Below are positions 23,170 through 36,600 of a stretch of DNA of 64,000 nt, in pieces; position 1 is the first letter of the stretch, and every line of letters begins with the position of its first letter. A program made the translations under genes and the position numbers. Below the pieces are notes generated by a model. The model was given only the letters and a program-made list of their open reading frames with translations, was not told where the DNA came from and did not search any database. Source of the DNA: Haliotis asinina. Lineage: Eukaryota > Mollusca > Gastropoda > Lepetellida > Haliotidae. The DNA is taken from contig NC_090288.1 of NCBI RefSeq assembly GCF_037392515.1, forward strand, positions 15,419,969 to 15,483,968, written 5' to 3'.

Positions 23170-24295
23170 ACAGAGCGGGTCTCCACATCGGGATCATTGG
23201 CCACTCAGTCCCGATGTGCGTTCTGTCACATGTCGACCACTGTATTTACCATTTTGACCATCCTTCGACCAAACAGTAATAAAACATGGCTGCTGTTGTC
23301 TTCATCTCAAACACCGACTCATGTCCTCCCTGTTTCTTGTCCACCATCCTAAACTACCACCCGAGAGCGACGACCACTACGGACGCTCTTGGACAACATC
23401 CTGTTTCCTTCTGAAGTAAGACCCCAAATGTTCGGTGCTTTCGTCCGACTGATGTTTGTAGAGTGACATTTTGATGGTCAGTTGATACTTTAATGTGCTT
23501 TTCAAATCGTCCGACTTCTCGCCGATCTTGCTGGCGATCAGTGGTTGGGACCTTATCGACATCAATAATAGAATTCACAACTATGCGCCAGCCTCGCAGA
23601 TACTTACCAACAGCGAACTCTGTTTGTTGACGTTTTCAGCTGGGCTTTCCTCATTCTGGAATATCTGGTCAAGCCGTGTTCCCTGGCTTGACATTTGAGT
23701 TCGTGTATGGTAGCGGGTTTGATTGATTCAATGCCAACTGCGTCAACAATTCGGCTGTACTCATGCGAGATTAACCGACCAATCCAATCACCAAAAAATC
23801 AGACATATGCAAAACATACAATTTTTGCTGTGAACTCAAAATGAGTACAAGTTCGTCATCGGCTGGTATAAGAGGAACCCCGCCAATACACCTTGATATA
23901 ACATTGGATCAAAATATATTAACTTTCTCTTAACAATCTTAATATTGGCATTCCTCACAGACCTTGCAAATTATCTCAAGGTCACTAAATTCAGTTGGTG
24001 TGTTTCATTACGTCACTACACCTTGGTACCAAATTTGAACAGAATGCGTCATTACTTTCTTGAGTTTTTACCCTAACAAGCAGTGAAAAACTAATAAAAC
24101 TGTTATTACAATTCATGTAAATATCTATATGATTTACTGCAACTAAAATTATTTCTTGTGGGTTTCTGATGCAGTGGGTGGTATGGATTATAAAGTTTAC
24201 AATAAGTTATACATAATAGTCTTGTTCAGCGAATTCTTTGCATAGTTGTATTAATGCAGTTCAACATCATTCAGCCACAGTCTTCTTAGCCATCG
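23170..24295. other. Gene-free stretch
   Basis: No recognisable exon, repeat or RNA gene. Open frames on both strands at 23354-23698 overlap each other and match nothing I know. Confidence 0.35.
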
Positions 24296-24302
24296 CGGGG
24301 CT

Positions 24303-24455
24303 GTGGGTAGCCTAGTTCGTTAATGCGTTCACTCGTCACACCGGAGACCCGGGTTCCATTCCCCACATAGGGTACAATGTGTGAAGCCCATTTTCTGGTG
24401 TCCTCCGCCGTGATATTGTTGGAATATAGTTAAAAGCGGCGTAAAACTAAACTCA
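24303..24455 (+). mobile_element. SINE-2 copy
   Basis: A near-complete copy: gtgggtagcctagttcg head, B box gggttccattccccac, tacaatgtgtgaagcccat, gtgatattgttggaatat and aaaagcggcgtaaaactaaa. Confidence 0.9.
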
Positions 24456-25263
24456 CTTCTTAGCCGTCGCCAGTAAAACTGAGAAACCCAGCCCATATTG
24501 CAGTTCATGGCGAAATAGGCTGGGTCTCTCAATATGCCAAACTGAAAATTGAGGTTCTTCGTGTTTGACGTAAATTTCATTTACTTGAATCCAGTAGAAT
24601 ACTTCATGTTATTAGTAGATGGCCATTTAATTGGAGGAGATCTTGGTGTATTGGAGCTCATAAATTATTAGTTAGTTTTCATTTGCCTATAAATGATATG
24701 CATTATTTTATATATATATTTAGTATTTCACGTTAGGAGTTTGTAGTTGCCATTTAAAATAACATTTTAAGTCGTTGGGTGTTTGTCTGGGCTTTGGAAT
24801 GACAAGGCAGGACAATGGAAATAAATTACGTGCTTATCGTCTTTTCAAAGATTTACTATGTGTTGAACATCATACAACTGTGATATCTGTGGCTCATGGG
24901 CCTTATGGCCGGATGCTGCTTTTAAACTCCTGTAATAATGTAGTGTGTGTTTATTTTAACGATTTGCAGCATATGACACGTTAATAAACCCGGTAATATT
25001 TCTTCTTGTTCGTCGTCGTCTTCTTCATTACAGTTTAGGCCAAGTTTCATTACAAAGTGCGTATTACAATTTTACAGTTTTTATTGCAGTTTACGTTTCT
25101 ATTGCAATTTACGTCGAGGATTTTAACAATATGCTCCAAGTATTTACAATTTACGTAGTAACACTGGTCTATAGGCTTTAATCATTAGGCTACTCCACCG
25201 TCCCTCTGCCTCCAAGACCAAAAGTTAATTTAAAAAGACCAAAGTGATCCTGAATTGAAATAT

Positions 25264-25532
25264 AGTGAGTGTGTGAGTGAGTTTTGTTTTACGCCGCACT
25301 CAGCAATATTCCAGCTATATGGTCTGTAAATAATCGAGTCTGGACCAGACAGTCCAGTGATCAGCAGCATGAGTATCGATCTGCGCAATTAGGAACCGAT
25401 GGCATGTTCCAACCAAGTTAGCGAGCCTGACCACCCGATCCCCTTAGTCGGCTCTTACGACAAGCACAGTCGCCTTTTATAGCAAGCATTGGTTACTGAA
25501 GGCCTATTCTACCCCGGACCTCCACTGGTGAA
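25264..25532 (-). mobile_element. SINE-1 copy, near full length
   Basis: It runs from the inverted tail (gtgagtgagttttgttttac) through caatattccagctatatgg and gatcagcagcatgagtatcg to ctattctaccccggacctcc. It is one of the best copies in the window. Confidence 0.92.
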
Positions 25533-26499
25533 TCGAAATATAGCATTGGTTTGGTCTCCTTTTGATTTTTTTAAATAGATAATTTTATATTTTACTTTTA
25601 TTTCTTATATATTTTTTTATTTTGGTTGATTGAAATATTTATATCCGTTAACTTGCCGAAGGCGGAACACACTTATTAAAAGGCTGTTATCTCTAAACAG
25701 CCCGAAACTGAGGCATGATGACCATGTGCACTGCATGAAATAACTGGGGTTTGTTGCCCTCATTGTTCGCTTATTTCTTAGCTGTACATGTATATGTGTC
25801 ACTGGACAGATGTTGAATTAAGGTTGGCGAATCTAGTACACATAGTCATCAACACGGACAGTATATAGAGGTAGACATACAATATGTTCCGTTACATTCT
25901 TTATAGTGTATACACAACAATAACAGCACACACAATAGGACCTCATCGGGTGCGATATTAAATTATGCTCATATTTATACATGTGTTAGCGCTTTGAGCA
26001 TCTACAAGCGTGTGGAAACAGGCGCTTCATAAATGACCATTATTGTTATCATCATTATTCAATTATGTATACATTCAATTACCTACAACATGTGGTCGGT
26101 CTCTTTCACGATATTCCTTTCCTTATTGTTAATTTGAATTGGTAATTGCCGATTCGTTTCCATGACAACTGTTCTACAGAGTATCATCGACGCATCACAG
26201 TGTTCCTACGGTTGACAAAGCGAGAGACAGGGCACAGAATGTGGGGTGACACTTCTCAAAACCGAACCCCGTTAATCAGGAAACATCCCCCGCCAGATGG
26301 CCACAGGTTGGAGTTTTCACTTTACGATCTGAATTTAGTATACGGAGACGAACTAATCCTAAGAAACATTCATTTAACTCGCTTAATGTTGTTCCATTAG
26401 ATGAGATTCCTGGATACATGTAATTCCGTTTTCCTTGTGTTATTTTTTCGTAACTTGATATTGTTGTTCGTGATGTTGTGATATTTATATGTGATATTG

Positions 26500-26680
26500 T
26501 TGTTTAACGCTGCATCCAGCTTTTTCCAACTATATGGAAGCTGTATGTAATAGGCAAATGATCAACAGCATGAGCATCAATCTACGCAATTGAGATACGA
26601 TGACAAATCAACCAAGCCATCGAGCCTGACCGCTCGACCCCTTAGTTGCCTCTTACGACAGCAGGGTTGCTGAAGACCTG
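26500..26680 (-). mobile_element. SINE-1 copy joined to MITEs
   Basis: It holds ttgtttaacgctgcatcc, gatcaacagcatgagcatca and gttgcctcttacgacag. The 5' end of the SINE runs straight into MITE M1 at 26681. Confidence 0.82.
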
Positions 26681-26789
26681 GGTCTAGATTTTCAAAGCAC
26701 TCTTAGCGTTAAGATAGTCATAAGTGCCGTACATTAACATTGACTTACGACTATCTTAGCCCAAGGAGAGCTTCGTAAATATAGGCCCT
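26681..26789. repeat. Palindromic MITE, family M1
   Basis: The arms are ctagattttcaaagcac and its diverged complement ending at taaatataggccc. The centre has the paired blocks agatagtcataagtg and cttacgactatctt. Confidence 0.75.
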
Positions 26790-26902
26790 AGGCCCTGATT
26801 TTCGAAACGTTCGTAGCCCTGAGAATTCTTAACTTTCATCGTAGCTAATGTGTTAAGGATGAGCTGAAGAAGTTCGGAGGGCTACGAACGTTTCGAGAAT
26901 AG
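26790..26902. repeat. Palindromic MITE, family M2
   Basis: The arms are ttttcgaaacgttcgtagcc and ggctacgaacgtttcgag, about 40 bp each. It abuts M1 with no spacer. Confidence 0.75.
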
Positions 26903-27205
26903 CCAGTCAGTTCCCCACGGGGCGTAACTATGTAAACGGTGAACAGATATTGCATTCTTACAAGTCCTTTATGATACGATGGCAGTTGATATTTTCTAGC
27001 CGTTCGTTGAAAAGCCAGCGTTGGACGTTAAAAGGGGCAATATTTAAAAGATTTTAAAACAACAGGGTGTTTGTGACAGGTGCCGAGTTCGCCTTTTCGC
27101 GAAGACCGGGTATCATCACCATTTGAAAGTGATTCTCCCATGAAACCACATTACTGGGGTCGTATTATGGAATGAGTCTGTGCTAGATTTGTAATTGTAA
27201 TTAAC

Positions 27206-27290
27206 GATTGGTTGGTTGGTTGGTTGGTTGGTTGCTTGCTTGCTTGATTGGTTGCTTGATTGGTTGCTTGATTGCTTCATTGATTGATTG
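27206..27290. repeat. Degenerate GGTT/GCTT microsatellite
   Basis: A run of ggttggttggttggttgg changes into gcttgcttgattggttgc. It probably represents the tail of the SINE-1 copy that follows in inverted orientation. Confidence 0.8.
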
Positions 27291-27291
27291 T

Positions 27292-27470
27292 TCAAAATGC
27301 ACTCAGCAGCATTCCAGCTATATGGCAGCGGTCTGTAAATTATCCAATCTGGACCAGACAATCTAGTGATCAACATTATGAGCATCGTTCTACGCTCATG
27401 GGATACGATGGCATGTCTCAGCCAAGTCAGCGAGCCTGGCCACCTGATCCCGTTAGTCGCGTTTTACGTT
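27292..27470 (-). mobile_element. SINE-1 copy
   Basis: It holds gcattccagctatatggcag, gtgatcaacattatgagca and cctgatcccgttagtcgc. Confidence 0.85.
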
Positions 27471-27690
27471 GCATTTACCACTGCAGGAATCTTGTTGAGG
27501 TATATGACCTCAGAAGCTTTTAACGTTGAGAACTGATATGAAGGTATGTACTGTCACTAACGGGGTCTTTGCCCTATGTAAAAGAAAAAGATGTCAGCAC
27601 ACCCGCTTCCGGGTGATTCAACAATGCTCATTGTATTTATCCCATTGAAAGTATGCACACATTTCAAGCTAATAGAATTACCTACAAAAT

Positions 27691-27988
27691 AGACCCGTGA
27701 AGGTCCCGGGGTAGAATAGGCCTTCAGCAACCCATGCTTGCCATAAATGGCGACTATGCTTGTCGTAAGAGGCGACTAACGGGATCAGGTGGTCAGGCTC
27801 GCTGACTTGATTGATACATGTCATCGGTTCCCAATTGTGCAGATCGATGCTCATGTTGTTGATCACTGGATTGTCTGGTCCAGACTCGATTATTTACAGA
27901 ACGCCGCCATGTAGCTGGAATATTGCTGAGTACGGCGTAAAACTATACTCACTCACTCACTCACTCACTCACTCACTCACTCACTCAC
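27691..27988 (+). mobile_element. SINE-1 copy, full length, with target-site duplication
   Basis: It begins gacccgtgaaggtcccgggg and ends in a run of ctcactcactcactcac. The target-site duplication acctacaaaat is found just before it (about 27680-27690) and again just after the tail. This fixes the ends and the direction of the family: the ACTC repeat is the 3' tail. Confidence 0.95.
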
Positions 27989-27999
27989 CTACAAAATGA

Positions 28000-29275
28000 G
28001 ACATACAGAACAATAAGCGAAGAGTGAGCAATCCGATATGTCATATGATTTTTATAGCCAATGAGCACTCTGGCTCCTTTTCGTGCGGGACAGGCTACAG
28101 TCAAGGTCGTCGTCCGTGTGGAACGAGCAAGACACAATCCCGTTTGCGATGAATAAATGTACGTAAACTCACTATGACAGTATGGTGTAAGTGTCCTCGA
28201 AAGAATGGCGATTAGAACGCTGACAATTCAACATGTTTTGGTGCATGTCGTTTGTGTATACTGTGAAATACACGGTGAGTTAACGCTACAAATTCTGAGC
28301 AGGGAGTTTGGCTGGGACTGGAGTTTAAGACTAAGAGTTCCGCCCGTACCCCGACCCCCATCAAAAACCCAAATTACAAACTGACACGCATACCTCACCG
28401 TGAACAATGAACTTGCGTCAGTGTTTGAATATTACGTTGGGTAAGGACTCCCTGTAGAGGAAATTTACTATGTAAAAGAAGAGTGGTATTGGCGGAACTC
28501 TTTTCGGAATCGAGAATCGCGATTTTTCGAGCTTCTGAAAAGCCAAATTCCTAATAAACTGCTTCGTTTATGTGGTGTATGTCTCATATTGTAGGTAAAT
28601 TTATCTTTGTGATGTAAAAACAGGGAGCATACGAGCTGAAACGATCTCGTTGTGTTAACCTCGTTGCACTTAAGACCCCGATAGTGACAACTGAGTTTTT
28701 AGCGTCATGTTATCTTCTCTGCATGTTATTCTCTCTCATGTTATCATGTTACACCGGGTGCCCTATTGCTGGTTACATGATATTTATTATCAGGGTATTT
28801 ACCCTAAGGAAATTTAATAAATAATTCCATGTTTTGAGTAGTTTTACAATTTGTCGTTCTCATTTGTTGACAAATGTGAAATGTATACTGCTGAAATGAA
28901 ATCAGAGAAATAACGCGATTATACTATACCGAAATAGCTTTATGTGTGCTACTTTTCAAACAAAGTGACTGCAAATTAATCATTCTGGATATAACGAATC
29001 AATATTTTCAATAATAGAATAATCTGATATTCCCCACCAGGCTGGGTGACTGCGAGGAGTTCTATTTAGCAATGTGTTTCTTGACTGATTGAATAGCTTC
29101 TACGTGAGACATGCTTCAGTGAATTTCGGAAGTAAATCCTAGCGAGCACCACGCATGCACACTCATCCGTGATAAATCCATTCTATTGATAGCGTGACGT
29201 GTAAATGACGCGAAGGCCAAGCTGAATGAAAATATACTACACTACACTTTACTTCGTACCTGTGCATGGTAACCT
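28000..29275. other. Upstream flank of Rost gene
   Basis: Mostly unrecognised sequence. A 23-codon frame at about 28205-28274 (+) starts with ATG, is hydrophobic (LTIQHVLVHVVCVYC) and ends at gtgagt. It could be a stray signal-peptide exon but has no visible partner. Confidence 0.3.
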
Positions 29276-29279
29276 GTAA

Positions 29280-29370
29280 ACAAACCGGTTTATGACCGGT
29301 AGTTCCGATTGACCGACTTCCGGATTGTTTCCAGTGTTTAACGTCATCTCCGCCATTTTGAAGGTGTTTT
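29280..29370 (+). promoter_or_regulatory. Likely TATA-less promoter of the Rost gene
   Basis: Within 310 bp before the ATG lie acttccgg (ETS-type, about 29316), aacgtcat (CRE-like, about 29340) and tccgccattttgaag (YY1-type, about 29349). Such a cluster is common near the start sites of TATA-less animal genes. Sites are by eye only. Confidence 0.4.
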
Positions 29371-29584
29371 CGTGCTGACTTGAGTATCCGTGTCGTCTGC
29401 TTTAAATATCCGTGTCATCTGCGTGTCGTTCGCTACTTCCGGTGTGGGGAAAGTGTCATGATTCATCCACTCCGAGCTATAAGTCACTAAGTTACCAGTA
29501 CATAAACGTACCCTCAAGTCCCGTGTTTACAACCTGTACACGCTTCACGAACCCTCTTTCAGCGACAGTTCGAATAGCGGAACA

Positions 29585-29674
29585 ATGTGTTCCAAAGAAG
29601 ACTGGAGGGAACAGTTCCGATGTTCCAGCTTTGGACTCGAACATCCCCAACCACACCGTTTTACCAGATTTGAG
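29585..29674 (+). CDS. rost: Rost exon 1
   Basis: ATG 29585-29587 opens 30 codons ending at a strong donor (gag|gtaagt). The peptide (CSSFGLEHPQPHRFTRFE) fits the conserved cytoplasmic N-terminus of Rost proteins, which decides the start. Phase 0 out. Confidence 0.85.
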
Positions 29675-30583
29675 GTAAGTGTTTTATTGCGAGTCAGCAG
29701 TCTTTGTAGAGATGGTGCAGTTTATTTCTGATACTACTGGTACACAGTCTATGATCCAACTACCAAGGCAGCACGCCATCATCGGCCCGACATCGAGTGC
29801 ATCATCCGCTCCACGTCGGCAAACTTCGTCATGCCGATGAAGCTTTGCTCATCTGATCCACGTCAACCCTGAAGCAACCATGAATCGGCTCTATATTTGC
29901 TCATCGCCGACACACTTTATCGAAAATGCGTCGGTCCAGCGCTAAAGATACTGATATTAACAGACTGTGCCGACTATGAGCTGAGGTCACTGTCCGAGTG
30001 AATAACACGACACAATAACTTTTTAACAGAGATCTACATTCAACTGTCCTACAACACATGGTACTGTATATAGATGGTGTGTTGTGTATGAGACTCGCTC
30101 ACTTTCCATTAACCAACATCTTTTCCCAAGTGTACGACAACTATGCCGGTCATATGAACTCCTTATGAAAAATGTACACGTGTGTTCAGGGGAACTGAAC
30201 CACATAGCTAGATATTTACTCGACCTACAGACATTCGTCCACCCACTACATTCACAGTGTTAGCGCTTGTCAGTTCACTCGTGTGAAACGGTCCTGGCCT
30301 TGTGACAAAGTTGTCAATGTTGAGTCACACAGTCATTCGTCACGCTCGAGGTAACAGTCTGAAAAGTTATCGGTTACTAAGAATAAATGTTTCCATGACA
30401 TTACTGATGCAGATGTTGTACGGTGATATATATGTCTTGAGAATACGTCACGATAATATTAAGGAGGTTTGGTGCTTACATGCAAAACAATAAAGAAATA
30501 CAGTATCTACCCCCCATGACTGGTTTAATAAGATGCACTTCTTTCCTGAATTATTAAGAATAGACTGTAGAGTTAAAGTGTGT

Positions 30584-30614
<31 letters not shown>

Positions 30615-33600
30615 GGGGGTACGTTGTAGTAGTCCACTTTAGGCGGCTACTTCATTACACTATCTGAGACTCTTCGTTAAAAGGCGCCGACAGTACGTAG
30701 CAGGGGACAGACTACATGTTCACATGTGCATGCACCTGCACATCAACGTGAAGAAACTCCAGATGAAGGGCGGGCATCTCGGCATCGCGAAGCGGGACAG
30801 CTGCATACTCCTGATAAAAGATGGCACAGAGCATGAGAACTCGTTAATCTGACACATTATTTTCCCGACTGCAAAACCTTCTAAATGCTAAAACCCTAAA
30901 TAGAGTTCAGTCCCTCCTGGATTTCGCGGTTGCAGAAAGAAATCGCGGAATTTACCTTTCCATGCAGAAACACGTCTGGTCCGCGGCAAACGCGTTTTCT
31001 TGCAGAATCCGTGCAGAATTTGGTTATTTAAAAAAATGAGTGAAGACGGACTGACAGCCGAAATGAAAAGTAGAGATACTGTCAAAAGTAGGATCGGTTA
31101 CACATACTGAACTGACATATTTACTGTGACAACAGGGGCGGTGGGTAGCCTAGTTCGACCCGGGTTCGATTTCCCACATGGGTACAATGTGTGAAGCCCA
31201 TTTTCTGGTGTCCCCCGCCGTGATATTGCTGGAATATTGCTACGAAGCGGTGTAAAACTAAACTCACTCACTCACTACTGTGACAACAAAAAAGCAAGTT
31301 TTGGGCGTCTTTCAAATAATATTAGATGAACGTGATACTGCAGTTACGTTCTCAAAATCGTTCATTTTCAAAAATTGAAATCATTTCAGATTTAGTTTAA
31401 ATATAAAATTGTTATTTGCATGAAACAGGAAGTTGTTGGTCTGCATCTAAGTTACGAATGAGAGGACAGAAATAACTTTCAGCGAGTGTTTAATTCTGAA
31501 ACACAGAAAAGGGTGTGGGTGCTTTGTCATCAAACTTACTCAAGATGTGATATGTGTACTGTTGACGTAACTTTATATCTGTGTTTGAGAATTAAACTAT
31601 GAAGGTCTGTATAATGTTTTTGATGTTTTTCCTAAATGTTTTAACCGCAGAATGTTTTACAGAATATTGAAAAATAGGGTGCAGAATTTGCTTAAATTTG
31701 CCGTAGAATTCTTAAAAATTTGCCCCGGAATCCAGGAGGGACTGACAAAGCATGCCTCGATTATGGTCTCCCATGGGCTCCTTTTGAATTCAGATGGGTT
31801 TGTTCGTTACTACCAATATTATATAACTTCAGAGACTAACCGTTAGTCTATATGAGGACCGGTGGCATGGTTGGCAGTTTTAACCAAGTCCACATGCACG
31901 ACAGCTTGAACAAGACGAAACGACAACAGGATAACGTACGAGAATATGTGCCAACGCTGAAGAGAATCAACGCATAGGAACCGCTCTGGAAGCCTATGAA
32001 GGAGGCTGGGCAGTCCACCATGATGAATACATCCAAGTGCCCTCATCACCGGAGGAACTCAGTGATTTCTGTAGCGCTTTTAGCGCTAAGATAGTCGTAA
32101 GTCAATGTTAATGTACGTCACTTACGACAATCTCAGCGCTAAGAAAGCTTCGAAATTGTAGGCCCTGTGTCTCGTTCCTCAAAGCAGTCATAGCTCTACG
32201 ACTGTCGTAAGTCTGTGTTAAAGTATGGGAGTTACGATCACCTTAGCGCTATGGTCGCTAGGGCAGACGCGTTAAGATAGTGTTGACCAGATGACCACGA
32301 CATTCCACCGATGCATTGTGGGACTGTGAACTGTGGCGTAAGTCACTCAGTGAATTACGATTTGAGCTGAGACATATATATTTTAAACAATTAAAGGTAA
32401 CGTTTCTACAGGCAACAACGGCATAGTTCAACTGTAGGAGTTTGTATGAGGCGACATGCACATGCGCATCAGTTACCATAGTTACGTTTGATAACGAGGG
32501 GGCAGACGAGAATGGAGAAGTGACGTCGATTAAGTGTGACGTATTGCAAAAATGTGTGATCTATCGGCTGTAAGAGCTATAATGAATAGAATCTTCATTA
32601 AAACTCCCTCATGAGCGGGTCACTTAAAAAGGTAACGCTAATTTTCAAAGCATTACCATTTTCTCCTTCGTCGGGCAGTTAATGAAAGACCTCGGGCTTC
32701 TGCAAATGATAATGCCCTGAAAAATAGCGTTACGTTTAACTTCTTTGTTTAACTTCATGTTTAGAAGTTGGTGAATCAGGTAAGGACAAAATTGTTTGGA
32801 TGAGCAACTTCTTTAATCAGGTGGAGCGATGTTTCGATACAGCTTTTTGTATCGTTGCTCTTACTTGCTTGACAACGATACAAGAGGCTGTATCGAAACG
32901 TCGCTCCAACTGATTAAAGAAGTTGCTCATCCAAAAAGGTTTTGTCCTTATCTAACGTTACCTTTATAGTAAAGTATTGACGGCGCTTTTGATCTGTTAC
33001 CGAAGCATCGTAGAATACGCCCAGTCGTGCCTATCCCTGAAACGAATTCTGTCAATTCTGTGAAAATTACATTAATGTATCACGGAGAATCAGTGATGAC
33101 GCCAGATGTTCGCGAGCCAACATCACCCTGAGCACCCGCCATTCACGTTATTTACCAAAAAATGGCACAACGTTTTGCCTAACACCGTATGTCAACGATA
33201 CATTACATTGTGAGCACAACGGAAAATCAGATGACAATGTTCTCTATAAAACTGATAGGCATTATCTTTCGTTGAACCGGGGAAAGCACTTACCATGGTT
33301 AATAGTTAAATCCTCTATAAGAAAGACAACAGGAAATGATGACAATGCTGTGAGTACTTAGTGCGTATTTGAAAACCGCCCCGAAAGTAGATACCCTGTG
33401 GCGACTCCGGTTCATTTAAAAGGAAAACCACATGACATTGTTACTTTATTTATCTTCTGTACAGGATAAACTTTATAAATCAATAAAAATCTTATTGAAC
33501 CGCTCTCAACACACTGGCTTTGAAAGCGTGATTCTTGGAGTCTCCTCTACTGCCTGTAATGTGTTTCTACAAAAGACTAAACATACGTGTTAAGGGTCGC

Positions 33601-36600
33601 TGATTATTTCCTGGATTACATTTTGTTTGCGGTAGTATATGATGACAGTTAATATTAAAACACTTTCTTGGGTTTTTCTTCCCAAACCCACTAACCCCGA
33701 GGCAAATTACTGTTTTTATTTGACACCCGTAATATTCTAAAAGAAAGAACGTAAATAGAGGAACACTGGTTGTTGCGTGCGTTGTCCGACCTTGACAAAT
33801 GCTTAGTCTCGGAATATATATGCTGAAGATTGAAGTAAATAATTTCTTTTGTTTTGAAATGTAGTCCCAGTGAATAGGGAAGAGACAAACCTGGGGAAAA
33901 TTTACACTTTCTTCATTTACCGTTTCAGCATTGCAAAAAGGACTAAGCGTAAGGGAGCCCTTTCAATTTGGGGTGACAGTACCTATACTTAGATTACCTT
34001 ATGCAGTTCCTAATGTTATCCGTCCTTTTTTGGCTGATAATACGTTTATTTATGCAGCCCTCAACAGCTAACGTTACCTGTTAAATCTGGGATGACAGTG
34101 TCTGTTTATATGTTAACCTCTACAACTAATATTACCCGTTAAATCTGGGTTGACAGTACCTGTTTATTTCTGAACCCGTACAGCTACTGTTTGGTATGAC
34201 AGTACCTGTTTATATGTTGACCTCTACATCTAATGTTACCCGTTGAATCTGGGATGCCAATACCTATCTTTATGTTACCAATCGCCATCATAATATTACC
34301 TTTTCATAACAGTACCAGATTTGATGTTACCCGTACATTTCTCACTGTTACCTTTACAGTGGGGTTGGCCAAATGTGTACCTGTGTTGGCGCGGTGTTAT
34401 TGCAGTCTATCACGTCGCCATGATCATCCTGTCGGGACTGACTGACCGACACACCTGGACGAGAACTGACCAGGACAACATAAAATGGTTTGTGTATCTC
34501 ACCAACTGGATGTTCTTCATCTTAACCTTGGGCACCATCATTGAGTTCATCGCTGTGGGTTATTGCCACCTGAAAAGGAAAGACATAATAAATGGTACGC
34601 ATGGTGAATCATAAACATGTCTATATGGATCCTAACCATGACACGTTTAGACTCACTAGTGTAAATGAAGCCACTCACCTCAGTCAACTGTTCTAAACCA
34701 AATTTTGCAGAATGATCCATACTGTTTAAAAGTACTGTTTACACGTGAACCGATGCATTAACACATTCATAACTTTGAAAGGATTATTGTCATTAATTTA
34801 ATAAATTATGAAACTGAGAATTCTTAACAACACTTTACACCCAATAGTACCTGTTCACATGCACAATGTTTGAACGTTTTTCTGCAATTTCATTTATGAT
34901 CTTCGTGCAGTTCATCTGCACAGGGTCTGCAGTTGGTGCCCCCAACTTAGTGGAGAAAGTAATTTTTTATGTAATCATGTATTATATAAATTATGCATAA
35001 CATATATCCCGGATGGGACTCAACCAAAAAGTACTAGACTTTGCACTTTACTGAGAAAGTGAAATCCCAAATATGACATATGTTGCACTTGACCACTTTC
35101 TAAATGGCATCGTGTAATCATATAGTGAGTGCTCCCCCACCTTAACACAGACATACCACAGTCTTAGCGCTATGGTGATCGTAACTCCCACACCTTAACA
35201 CAGACATACCACAGTCTTAGCCCTATTGTGATCGTAACTCCCACACCTTAACACAGACATACCACAGTCTTAGCGCTATGGTGATCGTAACTCCCACACC
35301 TTAACACAGACTTACCACAGTCTTAGCGCTATTGTGATCGTAACTCCGACACCTTAACATAGACATACAACAGTGTTAGCGCTATGGTGATCGTAACTCC
35401 CCCACCTTAACACAGACATACCACAGTCTTAGCGCTATGGTGATCGTAACTCCCACACCTTAACACAGACATACCACAGTCTTAGCCCTATGGTGATCGT
35501 AACTCCCACACCTTAACACAGACATACCACAGTCTTAGCCCTATGATGATCGTAACTCCCACACCTTAACACAGACATATCACAGTCTTAGCGCTATGGT
35601 GATCGTAACTCCCACACCTTAACACAGACATACCACAGTGTAAGCGCTATTGTGATCGTAACTCCCACACCTTAACACAAACATACCACAGTCTTAGCGC
35701 TATGGTGATCGTAACTCCCACACCTTAACACAGACTTACCACAGTCTTAGCGCTGAGGTGATCGTAACTCCGACACCTTAACACAGACTTACCACAGTGT
35801 TAGCGCTAAGGTGATCGTAACTCCCACACCTTAACACAGACATACCACAGTCTTAGCGCTATGGTGATCGTAAATCCCTACCTTAACACAGACATACCAC
35901 AGTCTTAGCGCTATGGTGATCGTAACTCCGACACCTTAATACAGACATACCACAGTCTTAGCGCTGAGGTGATCGTAACTCCCACACCTTAACACAGACT
36001 TACCACAGTCTTAGCGCTAAGGTGATCGTAACTCCCACACCTTACCATAGACTTACCACAGTCTTAGCGCAATGGTGATCGTAAATCCCTACCTTAACAC
36101 AGACATATCACAGTGTCAGCACTAAGGTTGCTTTGTATAACAATAAACTACCCTGTTTTGCTACTGGTTGCAGTTGAGGTTGAGAACTAACTCATAGTTT
36201 CATGGCGCAGGTGACGTCAACCGAATGCCCACGTTTCTCAAAGTGACTTGGGTTTGGCAAAACCTGAGCAACACCGTCAGTGTGCTAGTGACAGTTTTGT
36301 TCTGGGTTCTATTGTATTCACGTAAGTACACCTTCAGTATGTTATATATATGTAAATTAACATTCAGTGTGGTACATTTATCTAAGTTTACATTTGGGGT
36401 GTTATATTTATGTAAGTTTACATTCAGTGTATAATATGTATGTAAGTATACATTCAGTGTGTTATATGTATGTAAGTTTATATTCAGTGTGTAATATTTA
36501 TGTAAGTATACATTCAGTGTGTTATGTTTATGTAAGTTTACATTCAGTATGTTATATGTACTTCAGATAACATTCAGTTTGTTACATTTGTCTAAGTTTA

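Larger units (their letters stand above)
29675..34359 (+). other. Rost intron 1
   Basis: This 4.7-kb intron holds a GT/G microsatellite, a TIR element with a nested SINE-2, MITEs M1 and M3, a 180-bp palindromic MITE and a 58-bp tandem array that runs into the acceptor. No exon is recognised inside it. Confidence 0.75.

Noticed and set aside
35129-36130. CRISPR-like regular array
   Set aside because: Units are contiguous with no spacers and the setting is an animal intron; it is a satellite.
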